From Pseudomonas sp. PDM15 (lineage in GTDB: Bacteria > Pseudomonadota > Gammaproteobacteria > Pseudomonadales > Pseudomonadaceae), in assembly GCF_014851565.1 (NCBI RefSeq), contig NZ_JACVAA010000002.1, positions 124,001-188,000 on the forward strand: a stretch of 64,000 bases of DNA, written 5' to 3'. This document shows positions 53,795 to 62,241 of the stretch, in pieces. The stretch's first letter is position 1, and every line of letters starts with the position of its first letter. Position numbers and translations under genes: made by a program. The notes beneath the pieces are model-generated. The model ran no database searches, was not told where the DNA came from, and saw nothing but the letters and a program-made list of their open reading frames with translations.

Positions 53795-54457
53795 CTAGAG
53801 CACTGCGTCTGACTGGGCTTCGGGGGCAGCGGCCTTGAAGGCGTCCAACGCTTGGCACCGGTCTTCCATCTCCAGCAGTCTTGGGAAAGCATCCAGCGAA
53901 CAGGCAAAACGCCGCGCGTTGTACAGCTGCGGAATCACGCAGGCCTCCAGATACCCCGGCCGGTTGCCCAGCGACAGGCCACCCTTGAGCCCACCCAACC
54001 CCTGCTCCACCGCCGCCAACCCCTTCCCCACCCAATGCCGATACCAGGTGTTCTTCGCCTCATCGTCGACGCCCAGCTCGGCGCTGAGGTACTGCAGCAC
54101 GCGCAGGTTGTTTAGCGGATGGATATCGCAGGCGATATGCAGGGCCAAGGCACGTACCTGGGCGCGATGCACCGGGTCGGCTGGCAGCAGCGCCGGCACC
54201 GGGAATACTTCGTCCAGGTATTCGAGGATCGCCAGAGACTGGGCGATGCGCGCGCCGCCGTTGGCATCATCCACCAGCAGCGGCACCAGCTCCTGCGGGT
54301 TCAGCTCACGATACTCGGCCGCGTGCTGCTGGCCGCCATCCTTGACCAGATGCACCGACTCCTGGCGGTAGGCCAGGCCCTTGAGGTTGAGGGCGATGCG
54401 CACCCGGTAGGCGGCGCTGGAGCGCCAGTAGCCGTAGAGCGTCAGCTCACTGCTCAT
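53795..54457 (-). CDS. maiA: Maleylacetoacetate isomerase
   Basis: Glutathione-dependent cis-trans isomerase converting maleylacetoacetate to fumarylacetoacetate in tyrosine breakdown. The 220-residue zeta-class GST starts MSSELTLYGYWRSSAAYRVR, where the serine of SSAAYRVRIALN activates glutathione, and has NPQELVPLLVDD, QSLAILEYLDE and NNLRVLQYL. It overlaps fahA by 11 bp and is the last gene of hpd-hmgA-fahA-maiA. The end is followed by an inverted repeat and the accessory region. Confidence 0.95.
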   Translation of the reverse strand: MSSELTLYGYWRSSAAYRVRIALNLKGLAYRQESVHLVKDGGQQHAAEYRELNPQELVPLLVDDANGGARIAQSLAILEYLDEVFPVPALLPADPVHRAQVRALALHIACDIHPLNNLRVLQYLSAELGVDDEAKNTWYRHWVGKGLAAVEQGLGGLKGGLSLGNRPGYLEACVIPQLYNARRFACSLDAFPRLLEMEDRCQALDAFKAAAPEAQSDAVL

Positions 54458-55430
54458 AGCGCTCCACCGCCTGGTCGATGGCGCCGAAAATGCTCTGGCC
54501 GGCGGCGTCGAACATCTCGATGCGCACCCGGTCGCCGAACTTGAGGAACGGCGTCTTGGCCTCGCCCTGCTCGATGATTTCCAGCATGCGTTTCTCGGCC
54601 AGGCAGCTGGAGCCGGCGCTGCGGTCGTAGTTGGACACGGTGCCGGAGCCGATTATGGTGCCGGCGCCCAGCGGGCGGGTCTTGGCGGCGTGGGCCACCA
54701 GGATCGGGAAGTTGAAGGTCATGTCCACGCCGGCGTTGGGCTGGCCGAACAGCGCGCCGTTGATATGCGAGACCAGCGGCCGGTGCACTTTGCCGTCCTT
54801 CCAGGTCTCGCCCAGTTCGTCCGGGGTCACCGCCACCGGCGAGAAGCTCGACGACGGTTTGCTCTGGTAGAAGCCGAAGCCCTTGGCCAGCTCGCCGGGG
54901 ATCAGGTTGCGCAGCGAGACGTCGTTGACCAGCAGCAGCAGGCGGATATGTTCGCCGGCCTCGGCGGCCGTGGCGCCCATCGGCACGTCGTCGGTGATCA
55001 CCGCGATCTCCGCTTCCAGGTCGATGCCCCAGGCCTCGTCGGCCATCTGGATCGGTGCATGCGGAGGGATGAAGCTGTCGGCGCCGCCCTGGTACATCAG
55101 CGGGTCGTGCCAGAAGGATTCCGGCATCTCCGCGCCGCGGGCCTTGCGCACCAGTTCGACATGATTGACGTAGGCGCTGCCATCCGCCCAGTGATAGGCG
55201 CGCGGCAACGGGCTGTGGCAATCGGCCTGGTCGAAGACGAAAGACTCGTCGATCAGCCCGTCGTTGAGGCGCTGGTAGACCGACTCCAGCAGCGGGCGCT
55301 TGACCTCCCAGTCGTCCAGCGCGGCCTGCAGGGTGGCGGCGATCTGCGGCACCTTCACGGCGCGGGTCAGGTCGCGGGAGACAACGATCAGCTCGCCGTC
55401 GCGGCCCAGGTTCAGTGATGCGAGTTTCAT
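54447..55430 (-). CDS. fahA: Fumarylacetoacetate hydrolase, short form
   Basis: Final step of tyrosine degradation: fumarylacetoacetate to fumarate and acetoacetate. The 327-residue protein starts MKLASLNLGRDGELIVVSRD and has the FAH metal-site residues in AWGIDLEAEIAVITDDV, the FFSxKPxSSxSP-like YQSKPSSSFSPVAVTP and GTIIGSGTVSNYD. It is clearly shorter than the ~430-residue eukaryote-like FahA of P. aeruginosa, so belongs to a different FAH subgroup. Overlaps maiA; follows hmgA by 74 bp. Confidence 0.9.
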   Translation of the reverse strand: MKLASLNLGRDGELIVVSRDLTRAVKVPQIAATLQAALDDWEVKRPLLESVYQRLNDGLIDESFVFDQADCHSPLPRAYHWADGSAYVNHVELVRKARGAEMPESFWHDPLMYQGGADSFIPPHAPIQMADEAWGIDLEAEIAVITDDVPMGATAAEAGEHIRLLLLVNDVSLRNLIPGELAKGFGFYQSKPSSSFSPVAVTPDELGETWKDGKVHRPLVSHINGALFGQPNAGVDMTFNFPILVAHAAKTRPLGAGTIIGSGTVSNYDRSAGSSCLAEKRMLEIIEQGEAKTPFLKFGDRVRIEMFDAAGQSIFGAIDQAVERYEQ

Positions 55431-55504
55431 GCTTCAGCCTCATTAGGCGCGCCGTGCGCGCCAGGGAATTTGTTCAGTGCGTGCGGCCAGACGGCCACGC
55501 ACTT

Positions 55505-56641
55505 TTACTTCAACCCCGGCGCACGCCAGGAGTTCACGTATTCGGGCACGTCCACGGCGGCGGCAACCTCGGCCACCTCAAGCGCGCGGCGGGTGTCGAT
55601 CATCACCGCCACTTCCTCGGCGAAGGTGGCCGGGTCTTCCTGGGCCTTCTTCAGCGCCTTGGGGTGCGGGCCGTGGGGGAAGCCACAGGGGTGCAACGTC
55701 ACCATCCCAGCCTCGATGTTGTCGCGGCTGAAGAAGTTGCCACGGTGGTAGAACAACACCTCGTCGTAGTCGTCGTTGTTGTGGAAGAACGGCACCTTGA
55801 GCGCGCCTGGGTCGCTCTCGACCGGACGCGGGGTGAAGGTGCAGACCACGAAGCCGTTGGCGACGAAGGTGGTGTGCGCCGACGGCGGCAGGTGGTAGCG
55901 ATGGCTCATCAGCGGGCGGATATCGCGCCAGTTCAGGCGCACCACGGTGTTGTCGCCGTGCCAGCCCACCGCATCCAGCGGGTTGAACGGATAGGTCACG
56001 GTGCTGATCTGGTTGCGCCGCTTGATGCGGATCTGCCAGGTCTGCTCGTCCTGCTGGGCCTTGAAGGCGTCGTCGATATGCGGGTGGTCGAGCACCGCCG
56101 GGTCGAAGATCGCCTGCGGGCCGAGCAGGCCCTTGTCCGGCAGCTGGTAGGCGCCGTCGGTGTTCTCGATCAGCAGGAAGTGGCTGGGCGCAGTCGGTTC
56201 GATGCGCCAGGCGGTGCCACGCGGGATCAGCAGGTAGTCGCCGTCACGGTATTCCAGGTGGCCGAAGTCGCAGTAGAAGTGCCCGGCGCCGTCGTGCACG
56301 AACAGCAGCTCGTCGCCGTCGCTGTTGCGCACCAGGTGGCGCATGGCGCCGTGGGTCTTCCATACACGCAACTTCACGTCGGCGTTGTGCAGGGTCAGCG
56401 GCGCCTCCAGCGGGCAATCACGCTCGCTGGATATCTTGTTGAAGTTGAAGGCGTGCGGGCGCAGCGGCCCTTCCCAGTCGATCCAGCCGGTGGGCGGATG
56501 CTTGTGGTGCAGGTGGGTCACCGGACCGAAGAAGCCCTCGCGGCCCATCTCCCGCTCGTAGGTGCCGTCGGGGAAATCGCAGTGGGCCTGGCGCGAGTGC
56601 TCGCCCTCGCGCAGGGGGAAGCTGATCCATTTGCGGCTCAT
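55505..56641 (-). CDS. hmgA: Homogentisate 1,2-dioxygenase, short form
   Basis: Ring cleavage of homogentisate to maleylacetoacetate by a mononuclear iron enzyme of the cupin superfamily. The 378-residue protein starts MSRKWISFPLREGEHSRQAH. Putative iron ligands are in HNNDDYDEVLFYHRGNFFSR (His, Glu) and TLHPCGFPHGPHP (His). It is about 55 residues shorter than the P. aeruginosa enzyme and represents the alternative bacterial type. Lies 4 bp after hpd. Identification rests on these motifs plus the operon. Confidence 0.88.
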   Translation of the reverse strand: MSRKWISFPLREGEHSRQAHCDFPDGTYEREMGREGFFGPVTHLHHKHPPTGWIDWEGPLRPHAFNFNKISSERDCPLEAPLTLHNADVKLRVWKTHGAMRHLVRNSDGDELLFVHDGAGHFYCDFGHLEYRDGDYLLIPRGTAWRIEPTAPSHFLLIENTDGAYQLPDKGLLGPQAIFDPAVLDHPHIDDAFKAQQDEQTWQIRIKRRNQISTVTYPFNPLDAVGWHGDNTVVRLNWRDIRPLMSHRYHLPPSAHTTFVANGFVVCTFTPRPVESDPGALKVPFFHNNDDYDEVLFYHRGNFFSRDNIEAGMVTLHPCGFPHGPHPKALKKAQEDPATFAEEVAVMIDTRRALEVAEVAAAVDVPEYVNSWRAPGLK

Positions 56642-56645
56642 TGCA

Positions 56646-57728
56646 TTACTCCTCAGAGATCACGCCACGACGCAACTGATCCTCTTCAATCGATTCGAAC
56701 AGCGCCTTGAAGTTACCCTCACCGAAACCCTGGTTGCCCTTGCGCTGGATGATCTCGAAGAAGATCGGACCGATCACCGTGTTGGTGAAGATCTGCAGCA
56801 GGATACCGTCGTCGCCCGGCGCGCCGTCGATCAGGATGTTCAGATCGCGCAGGGTGGCGGTGGGCTCGCCATGGCCGGCGACGCGGCTGTCGACCTTCTC
56901 GTAGTAGGTGTCCGGGGTGGTCATGAAGTCCACGCCATTGGCGCGCAGCTGGCGCACGGTGGCGTAGATATCATCGGTGCTCATGGCGATGTGCTGGATA
57001 CCTTCGCCGTGGTACTCGCGGATGAATTCCTCGATCTGCGACTTGTCGTCGGCCGACTCGTTGATCGGGATGCGGATCTTGCCGCACGGCGCGGTCATGG
57101 CGCGGGAGAACAGGCCGGTGAGCTTGCCCTCGATGTCGAAGTAGCGGATCTCGCGGAAGTTGGCGATGCGCTCGTAGAAACCGGACCACACATCCATCTG
57201 CCCGCGCTTGACGTTGTGGGTCAGGTGGTCGATCTGCTGCAGGCCGACGGCCTTGTCATTGGCCGAACGGCCCTCGATGTATTCGAAGTCGACGTCGTAA
57301 ATGGTCTTGTCGCCATAGCGGTCGACCAGGTACAGCAGCGAGCCACCAATACCTGCCACGCAGGGGATGTTCAGTTCGCCGAAGTTGGCGTGGCTGCCGA
57401 CCAGGGTAGCGCCCTGGGATTCGACGTAGGCGGCGGCCTGGGCCGCGTTCTTTACCCGGAAGGCCATGGCGCAGGCGCTCGGCCCATGCTTCTCGCCGAA
57501 GGCGCGCACATGCCCGGTGGGATTGCCGTTGAGGACGATGTTGATGTCGTTCTGCTGGAACAGCCAGACCTGCTTGGAGCGGTGCTTGGCGGTTTCGGTG
57601 AAGCCCATGGCGCCGAACAGCTGGCGCAACTGCTCGATGCCCTCGGCGGTGGGCGCGGTGAATTCGACGAACTCGAAGCCGTCGGTTCCGATGGGGTTAT
57701 GCTGTTCGATCTTGGCCACGGTGTTCAT
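56646..57728 (-). CDS. hpd: 4-hydroxyphenylpyruvate dioxygenase
   Basis: Converts 4-hydroxyphenylpyruvate to homogentisate. The 360-residue enzyme has iron ligands in DHLTHNVKRG (His), GEGIQHIAMSTDD (His) and FFEIIQRKGNQGFGEGNFKA (Glu). First gene of the hpd-hmgA-fahA-maiA operon. It receives keto acid from PhhC (27236-28432). GGAGG precedes the ATG, with an AACAACAA motif just upstream. Two weak PhhR-like boxes (57864-57881 and 57925-57942) lie 135-215 bp upstream; each matches only about two thirds of the consensus. Confidence 0.95.
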   Translation of the reverse strand: MNTVAKIEQHNPIGTDGFEFVEFTAPTAEGIEQLRQLFGAMGFTETAKHRSKQVWLFQQNDINIVLNGNPTGHVRAFGEKHGPSACAMAFRVKNAAQAAAYVESQGATLVGSHANFGELNIPCVAGIGGSLLYLVDRYGDKTIYDVDFEYIEGRSANDKAVGLQQIDHLTHNVKRGQMDVWSGFYERIANFREIRYFDIEGKLTGLFSRAMTAPCGKIRIPINESADDKSQIEEFIREYHGEGIQHIAMSTDDIYATVRQLRANGVDFMTTPDTYYEKVDSRVAGHGEPTATLRDLNILIDGAPGDDGILLQIFTNTVIGPIFFEIIQRKGNQGFGEGNFKALFESIEEDQLRRGVISEE

Positions 57729-57741
57729 CCGGCCTCCATGA

Positions 57742-57749
57742 TTGTTGTT
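57742..57749 (-). promoter_or_regulatory. A-rich Hfq/Crc-type motif before hpd
   Basis: AACAACAA on the minus strand, an exact AANAANAA motif, ends 13 nt upstream of the ATG and adjoins the GGAGG ribosome site. Homogentisate genes are known Crc targets in P. putida, which supports it. Confidence 0.6.
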
Positions 57750-57949
57750 GTGGGCAGTCGCACACCGTTGCGGCGGTGCGGGTGGATTGCCTCATCACAA
57801 CGCCTGCCCCGGTGCCGGGCAAGCCGCCTGCCTGCGTTGGAGGCGGGGCTGACGCCCTCGGTTCGGCAAATATTCCTTACACCATCCCGGCTCGTTGAAT
57901 GTGCTGCCCGCAACCCTCGCCAGGCGTAACGTTTTCTTGCCAATGTGGT

Positions 57950-60391
57950 TCAGCCGGCTGCCAGTCCTACCGCGGTTTGCGCCTCCGGGGTGGCCAGCAG
58001 GCTGGCAAAGGGTTGCGGCTTGCCCAGGTGGTAGCCCTGGGCGAAGTCCACGCCGAGTTCGCGCAGGGCCTCCAGCACCTCGGCCGTCTCGACGAATTCG
58101 GCGATGGTGCGCTTGCCCATGACGTGGCCGATCTGGTTGATCATCTCGACCATGGCTCGGTCGATGGGGTCGTCGAGCAAATCGCGGACGAAGCTGCCGT
58201 CGATCTTCAGGTAATCCACCGGCAGATGCTTGAGGTACATGAACGACGACATGCCGGCGCAGAAGTCGTCCAGCGAGAAACGGCAGCCGAGTGCTTTCAG
58301 TTCGTTGATGAAATGGGTGGCGTCGACCAGGTTGGCGATGGCCGCCGTCTCGGTGATCTCGAAACAGATGGCCTGTGGCACCATCGACTGGCTGGCCAGC
58401 TGCTCGCGGATGAAGGCGAGGAAATCGCGGTCGCCGATGCTGGCGCCGGACAGGTTGATGGCGCAGTGCAGCGCCGGCGCATGCGGGTGCTCGGCATGGA
58501 AGTGCGCCAGGGCCTGCAGGGTATGCTGCACTACCCAGCGGTCGATCTGCGGCATCAGGCCGTAGCGCTCGGCAGCCGGGATGAAGGTGCCGGGGGCGAT
58601 CAGCTCGCCCGCCTCGTCCTGCAGGCGCAGGAGGATTTCCACATGACCGCCATCCTCGCCACTGCGCAGCGGCACTATGGGCTGGGCGTAGAGGAAGAAG
58701 CGGTTCTCCTCCAAGGCGCGGTGGATACGCTGCACCCAGCTCATCTCGCCAACCCGCAGAGACAGCTCGGAATCATCCGGCTGGTAGGCATGCACCCGGT
58801 TGCGCCCGCGCTCCTTGGCCGAGTAGCAGGCCAGGTCGGCGGTGCGCAGCAGCTCCACCAGGCTGGTCTGCCCCGGCGGAATCTGCACCAGGCCGATGCT
58901 GGCGCCGACCGAGAACAAGCGCCCGCCCCAGGCGAAGCGCAGCTCCTGCACCGACTTGCGCAACGCCTCGGCGACACGCAGGGCGGCTTCGGTCGGGCAG
59001 TTCTCCAGGATCACGCCGAACTCGTCGCCGCCCAGGCGGGCCAGGGTGTCGCCCTCGCGCAGGTGCAGCTGCAGTTCCTGGCAGACCTTGCGCAGCAGCT
59101 CGTCGCCGGCGGCGTGGCCGCAGGTGTCGTTGACCAACTTGAACTGGTCCAGATCGATGAACATCAGCGCGTGCCGGCCCGCCTGCCGCAGCATGCGCGC
59201 CAGCAGCTGGGCCAGGCGGTACTCGAACTCGCGGCGGTTGGCCAGGCCGGTCAGGGCGTCGTGACTGGCCTGCCAGGACAGGCTGGCGACGAACTGGCGC
59301 TCGCGGGTCATGTCGTGCAGCACCATGACCACGCCGCTGACCAGGCCGCGTTCCTGGATCGGCGTGCCGACCAGGTTGACCGCCACCGTGCTGCCATCCG
59401 GACGCACGATCAGCTTGGCGTAGTCGCCGCCGTCCTGGCCGGCAAGGATCTGCTGCATGGGCGAGCCACCGGCAGTCTCGGCATGCTCGTCGACGATGGA
59501 GAACAGCTGCTCGAACGGCGTGCCCTGAGCCTGGGCCATGCTGCAGCAGGTAAGCTGCTCGGCCGCCGCGTTCATGTAGGCGATGCGACCTTCGCGGTCG
59601 AGGCTGATCACCGCATCGCCGATCGAGGCAAGAATGGTCTGCGCGCGCTGCTTCACCGCCTCCAGGGCGCGATCGGCCGTGTCGCGCTCCAGCAGCAGGT
59701 GGCGTGTGCGCAGCAGGGCCAGGCTGATCAGCAGCAGGGCGGTGGCCAGGTTGCCTAGCACCAGTATCCACAACACCGTTCGCGAGGCTTCGCCGAGAAC
59801 CTGCGAGAAGACTTCAGCGGCCCGCGTGCCACCCAGGTTGATCTGTTCGATGCGTTCGCGCCAGACGCTCTGCTGGGCCGGCCGGGGAGCGAACGCGCTG
59901 GCCTGCTCGATTTCACCAGCGAGCAGGGTGAGCTCGAACACGTAGCGGTCGCCCAGCGCCCACTGCTCGATGGCCCGTTGCAGGTAGCTGAATGAGCGAA
60001 AGTTGCGGTACAGCCAGATCATGGCATCAATGTCGGCGGGATGATTGCGCCCCAGCAGGATGCCATCCCGGGCTCGCTCGATATCCGGTTGCGGCAGGTC
60101 CAGGGCGACGCGGAACTCATGGTCGCCGAGCGGCACCTCGATGGCCTCGTGGTATTTGCGCAGGTGGTTGTATGAGCCGCTCTGCACATACAGGTCGAGA
60201 TAGCGGACGGCGTCCTTGAGCCCCTTGGACCAAAGGCTCTCCCCCGCCACATAACCGCGCACCGCCGAGTGCAGATAGAGGCTGCCCCCGGCCAACAGCG
60301 ACTGCAGCACCACCACCAGCACAAAGGGCCAGACCAGCCGCAACAGCTGCGAAGCGATGCGCGCCCGCGGCGCGTCCGTCTCCTGACTCAT
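57950..60391 (-). CDS. RbdA-like membrane GGDEF-EAL protein
   Basis: An 813-residue c-di-GMP protein: helix 1 (about 18-38), periplasmic sensor, helix 2 (about 207-230), a PAS domain (about 255-365), GGDEF (about 375-540; LARLGGDEFGVIL with inhibitory-site REGD five residues before) and EAL (about 555-800). The EAL signature reads EIL (HVEILLRLQ), but EITET, DDFCAG, KIDGSF and AQGYHLGKP are present. In P. aeruginosa rbdA, a biofilm-dispersal phosphodiesterase, is close to hpd and phhR, which supports the comparison; orthology is inferred from architecture and locus. Confidence 0.85.
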   Translation of the reverse strand: MSQETDAPRARIASQLLRLVWPFVLVVVLQSLLAGGSLYLHSAVRGYVAGESLWSKGLKDAVRYLDLYVQSGSYNHLRKYHEAIEVPLGDHEFRVALDLPQPDIERARDGILLGRNHPADIDAMIWLYRNFRSFSYLQRAIEQWALGDRYVFELTLLAGEIEQASAFAPRPAQQSVWRERIEQINLGGTRAAEVFSQVLGEASRTVLWILVLGNLATALLLISLALLRTRHLLLERDTADRALEAVKQRAQTILASIGDAVISLDREGRIAYMNAAAEQLTCCSMAQAQGTPFEQLFSIVDEHAETAGGSPMQQILAGQDGGDYAKLIVRPDGSTVAVNLVGTPIQERGLVSGVVMVLHDMTRERQFVASLSWQASHDALTGLANRREFEYRLAQLLARMLRQAGRHALMFIDLDQFKLVNDTCGHAAGDELLRKVCQELQLHLREGDTLARLGGDEFGVILENCPTEAALRVAEALRKSVQELRFAWGGRLFSVGASIGLVQIPPGQTSLVELLRTADLACYSAKERGRNRVHAYQPDDSELSLRVGEMSWVQRIHRALEENRFFLYAQPIVPLRSGEDGGHVEILLRLQDEAGELIAPGTFIPAAERYGLMPQIDRWVVQHTLQALAHFHAEHPHAPALHCAINLSGASIGDRDFLAFIREQLASQSMVPQAICFEITETAAIANLVDATHFINELKALGCRFSLDDFCAGMSSFMYLKHLPVDYLKIDGSFVRDLLDDPIDRAMVEMINQIGHVMGKRTIAEFVETAEVLEALRELGVDFAQGYHLGKPQPFASLLATPEAQTAVGLAAG

Positions 60392-60445
60392 CTATCCCTG
60401 TCTCCCCGGGGCAAAGCTGGCAGGCACGCCAGGCCCCGCAATACG

Positions 60446-60463
60446 TGACTGGCGTACCAGTCA
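60446..60463. promoter_or_regulatory. 18-bp perfect palindrome upstream of the GGDEF-EAL gene
   Basis: TGACTGG-CGTA-CCAGTCA lies 55-72 bp upstream of the GGDEF-EAL start, operator-like in size and symmetry. Regulator unknown. Confidence 0.35.
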
Positions 60464-60536
60464 GGTATAGATGGCTTTTTGCCGGGTCGCAGAGCCGCCG
60501 GCTTTCTCGCGCCAGATGGGCGCCGAGCGGCTCTCC

Positions 60537-60674
60537 TCAGACGCCGACGAACTGCAGGTTGGCGTCATTGAGCTGGTCCGCCACCACGCCCAGCACGAAC
60601 ACCCGACTCTGGCTGTCCAGGGTGATCAGAGCGCCGCTGTTCTCTGCGGAGATGGCACCTACCTGTGCGCTCAA
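60537..60674 (-). pseudogene. Possible 3' remnant of an unrecognised gene
   Basis: Within the 434-bp gap 60392-60825 the minus strand has an open frame of about 45 codons ending LDSQSRVFVLGVVADQLNDA and NLQFVGV-stop, with Pseudomonas-like codon use, hydrophobic-alternating pattern and no proper start (a TTG at 60674 at best). It reads like the C-terminus of a beta-rich protein that has lost its front. Low certainty; the rest of the gap shows only the palindrome above and a weak ccoG promoter region. Confidence 0.25.
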
Positions 60675-60825
60675 CCGGTGCGGCGATGGTCCCAGCTCTG
60701 GGCGCCCCAAGGAATGGCTCCGCCAAGCATCTGATACGGTTTTTCTCGATAAACCTGAGCCTGTTATCCAAACAGTCCGACGCGCACAGTTCGCTCAGCC
60801 TGATTAGAAGCCCGAGAGGCCCACC

Positions 60826-62241
60826 ATGAGCGAGCGCATACCGGCGCAGATCATCGAAATCATCGACCCGCGCCAACCCCTCCGCCTGACCCCGTCGCAA
60901 GCCGGCGGGCCGATCCACACCCGCAGTTTCAGCGGCCGCTTCCGCAACCTGCGCCTGTATGGTGCGGGTCTGCTGTTCCTGATTTTCTTCGGCACCGCCT
61001 GGCTGGACTGGGACGGTCGCCAGGCCGTGCTGTGGAACCTGGCTGAGCACCGCTACTACATCTTCGGCGCCACCTTCTGGCCGCAGGACTTCATCCTGCT
61101 CTCGGCGCTGCTGATCATCTGCGCCTTCGGCCTGTTCACCATCACCGTGTTCGCCGGCCGCGTGTGGTGCGGCTACAGCTGCCCGCAGAGCGTATGGACC
61201 TGGGTGTTCATGTGGGTGGAAAAGGTGACCGAGGGCGAGCGCCACCAGCGCATCAAGCTCGATGCCGCACCCTGGGGCCCGGCCAAGCTGTTACGGCGTG
61301 GCGCCAAGCACGGCCTGTGGCTGGCGGTAAGCCTGTTCACCGCGCTGACCTTCGTCGGCTACTTCACGCCGATCCGCCCGCTGGCGCTGGAGCTGTTCGG
61401 CGGTGAGCTGGAGGGCGCCGCGCTGTTCTGGATCCTGTTCTTCACCGCCGCCACCTACCTCAACGCCGGCTGGCTGCGCGAGAAGGTCTGCGTGTACATG
61501 TGCCCCTACGCGCGCTTCCAGGGGGTGATGTTCGACAAGGACACCCTGATCGTCTCCTACGACGCCGCCCGCGGCGAAGGCCGTGGTCCGCGCAGGAAGG
61601 ACAGCGACTACAAGGCCGAGGGCCTGGGCGACTGCATCGACTGCACTGTGTGCGTGCAGGTCTGCCCCACCGGCATCGACATCCGCGACGGCCTGCAGGT
61701 GGACTGCATCGGCTGCGCCGCCTGTATCGACGCCTGCGACAGCATCATGGACCGCATGGGCTACGAGCGCGGCCTGATCCGCTATGGCTCCGAGCGCGAG
61801 ATGCAGGGCGGCCGCACCCACCTGCTGCGGCCGCGCCTGGTCGGCTATGCAGTGGCGCTTGCATTGATGATCGGCGCCTTCGCCTGGGCCTTGCAGGCCC
61901 GCTCGCTGGTGTCGCTGGACGTAGCCAAGGACCGCGGCATGTACCGCGAGAACGCTGCCGGGCAGATCGAGAACGTCTACCGCCTCAAGCTGATCAACAA
62001 GACCCAGCAGCCGCAGCGCTACCACCTGCGCCTGGTCGATGGCCAACCGTTCAGCCTCAGCGGCCCCGGCGACCTCAACCTGGCCGCCGGCGAGATTCTC
62101 GAAGTACCGGTCAGCGTAATCCTTGTGCACGAGCCGCTGGCCCATAGCCCGGCGCCGGTGCAGTTCGAGGTGGTCAACCAGGCGGATGCCAGCGAGCGCA
62201 AAGTGGCGAGCAGCACCTTTATCGCGCCGAGCGGGCGCTGA
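60826..62241 (+). CDS. ccoG: Cytochrome c oxidase accessory protein CcoG
   Basis: Membrane iron-sulfur protein (FixG/RdxA) that reduces copper for assembly of cbb3-type cytochrome oxidase. The 471-residue protein has five or so membrane helices (LYGAGLLFLIFFGTAWLDW, FILLSALLIICAFGLFTITV), WCGYSCPQSVWT, a double 4Fe-4S ferredoxin segment (GDCIDCTVCVQVCPTGIDIR and VDCIGCAACIDACDSI) and a C-terminal Ig-like FixG domain. No ccoNOPQ or ccoHIS genes are beside it, and no clear ANR box was seen upstream. The stop codon shares a base with the start of the MocR gene. Confidence 0.94.
   Translation: MSERIPAQIIEIIDPRQPLRLTPSQAGGPIHTRSFSGRFRNLRLYGAGLLFLIFFGTAWLDWDGRQAVLWNLAEHRYYIFGATFWPQDFILLSALLIICAFGLFTITVFAGRVWCGYSCPQSVWTWVFMWVEKVTEGERHQRIKLDAAPWGPAKLLRRGAKHGLWLAVSLFTALTFVGYFTPIRPLALELFGGELEGAALFWILFFTAATYLNAGWLREKVCVYMCPYARFQGVMFDKDTLIVSYDAARGEGRGPRRKDSDYKAEGLGDCIDCTVCVQVCPTGIDIRDGLQVDCIGCAACIDACDSIMDRMGYERGLIRYGSEREMQGGRTHLLRPRLVGYAVALALMIGAFAWALQARSLVSLDVAKDRGMYRENAAGQIENVYRLKLINKTQQPQRYHLRLVDGQPFSLSGPGDLNLAAGEILEVPVSVILVHEPLAHSPAPVQFEVVNQADASERKVASSTFIAPSGR

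Noticed and set aside
60700..60825. ANR/FNR box upstream of ccoG
   Set aside because: No TTGAT-N4-ATCAA-like sequence could be found in the upstream region.
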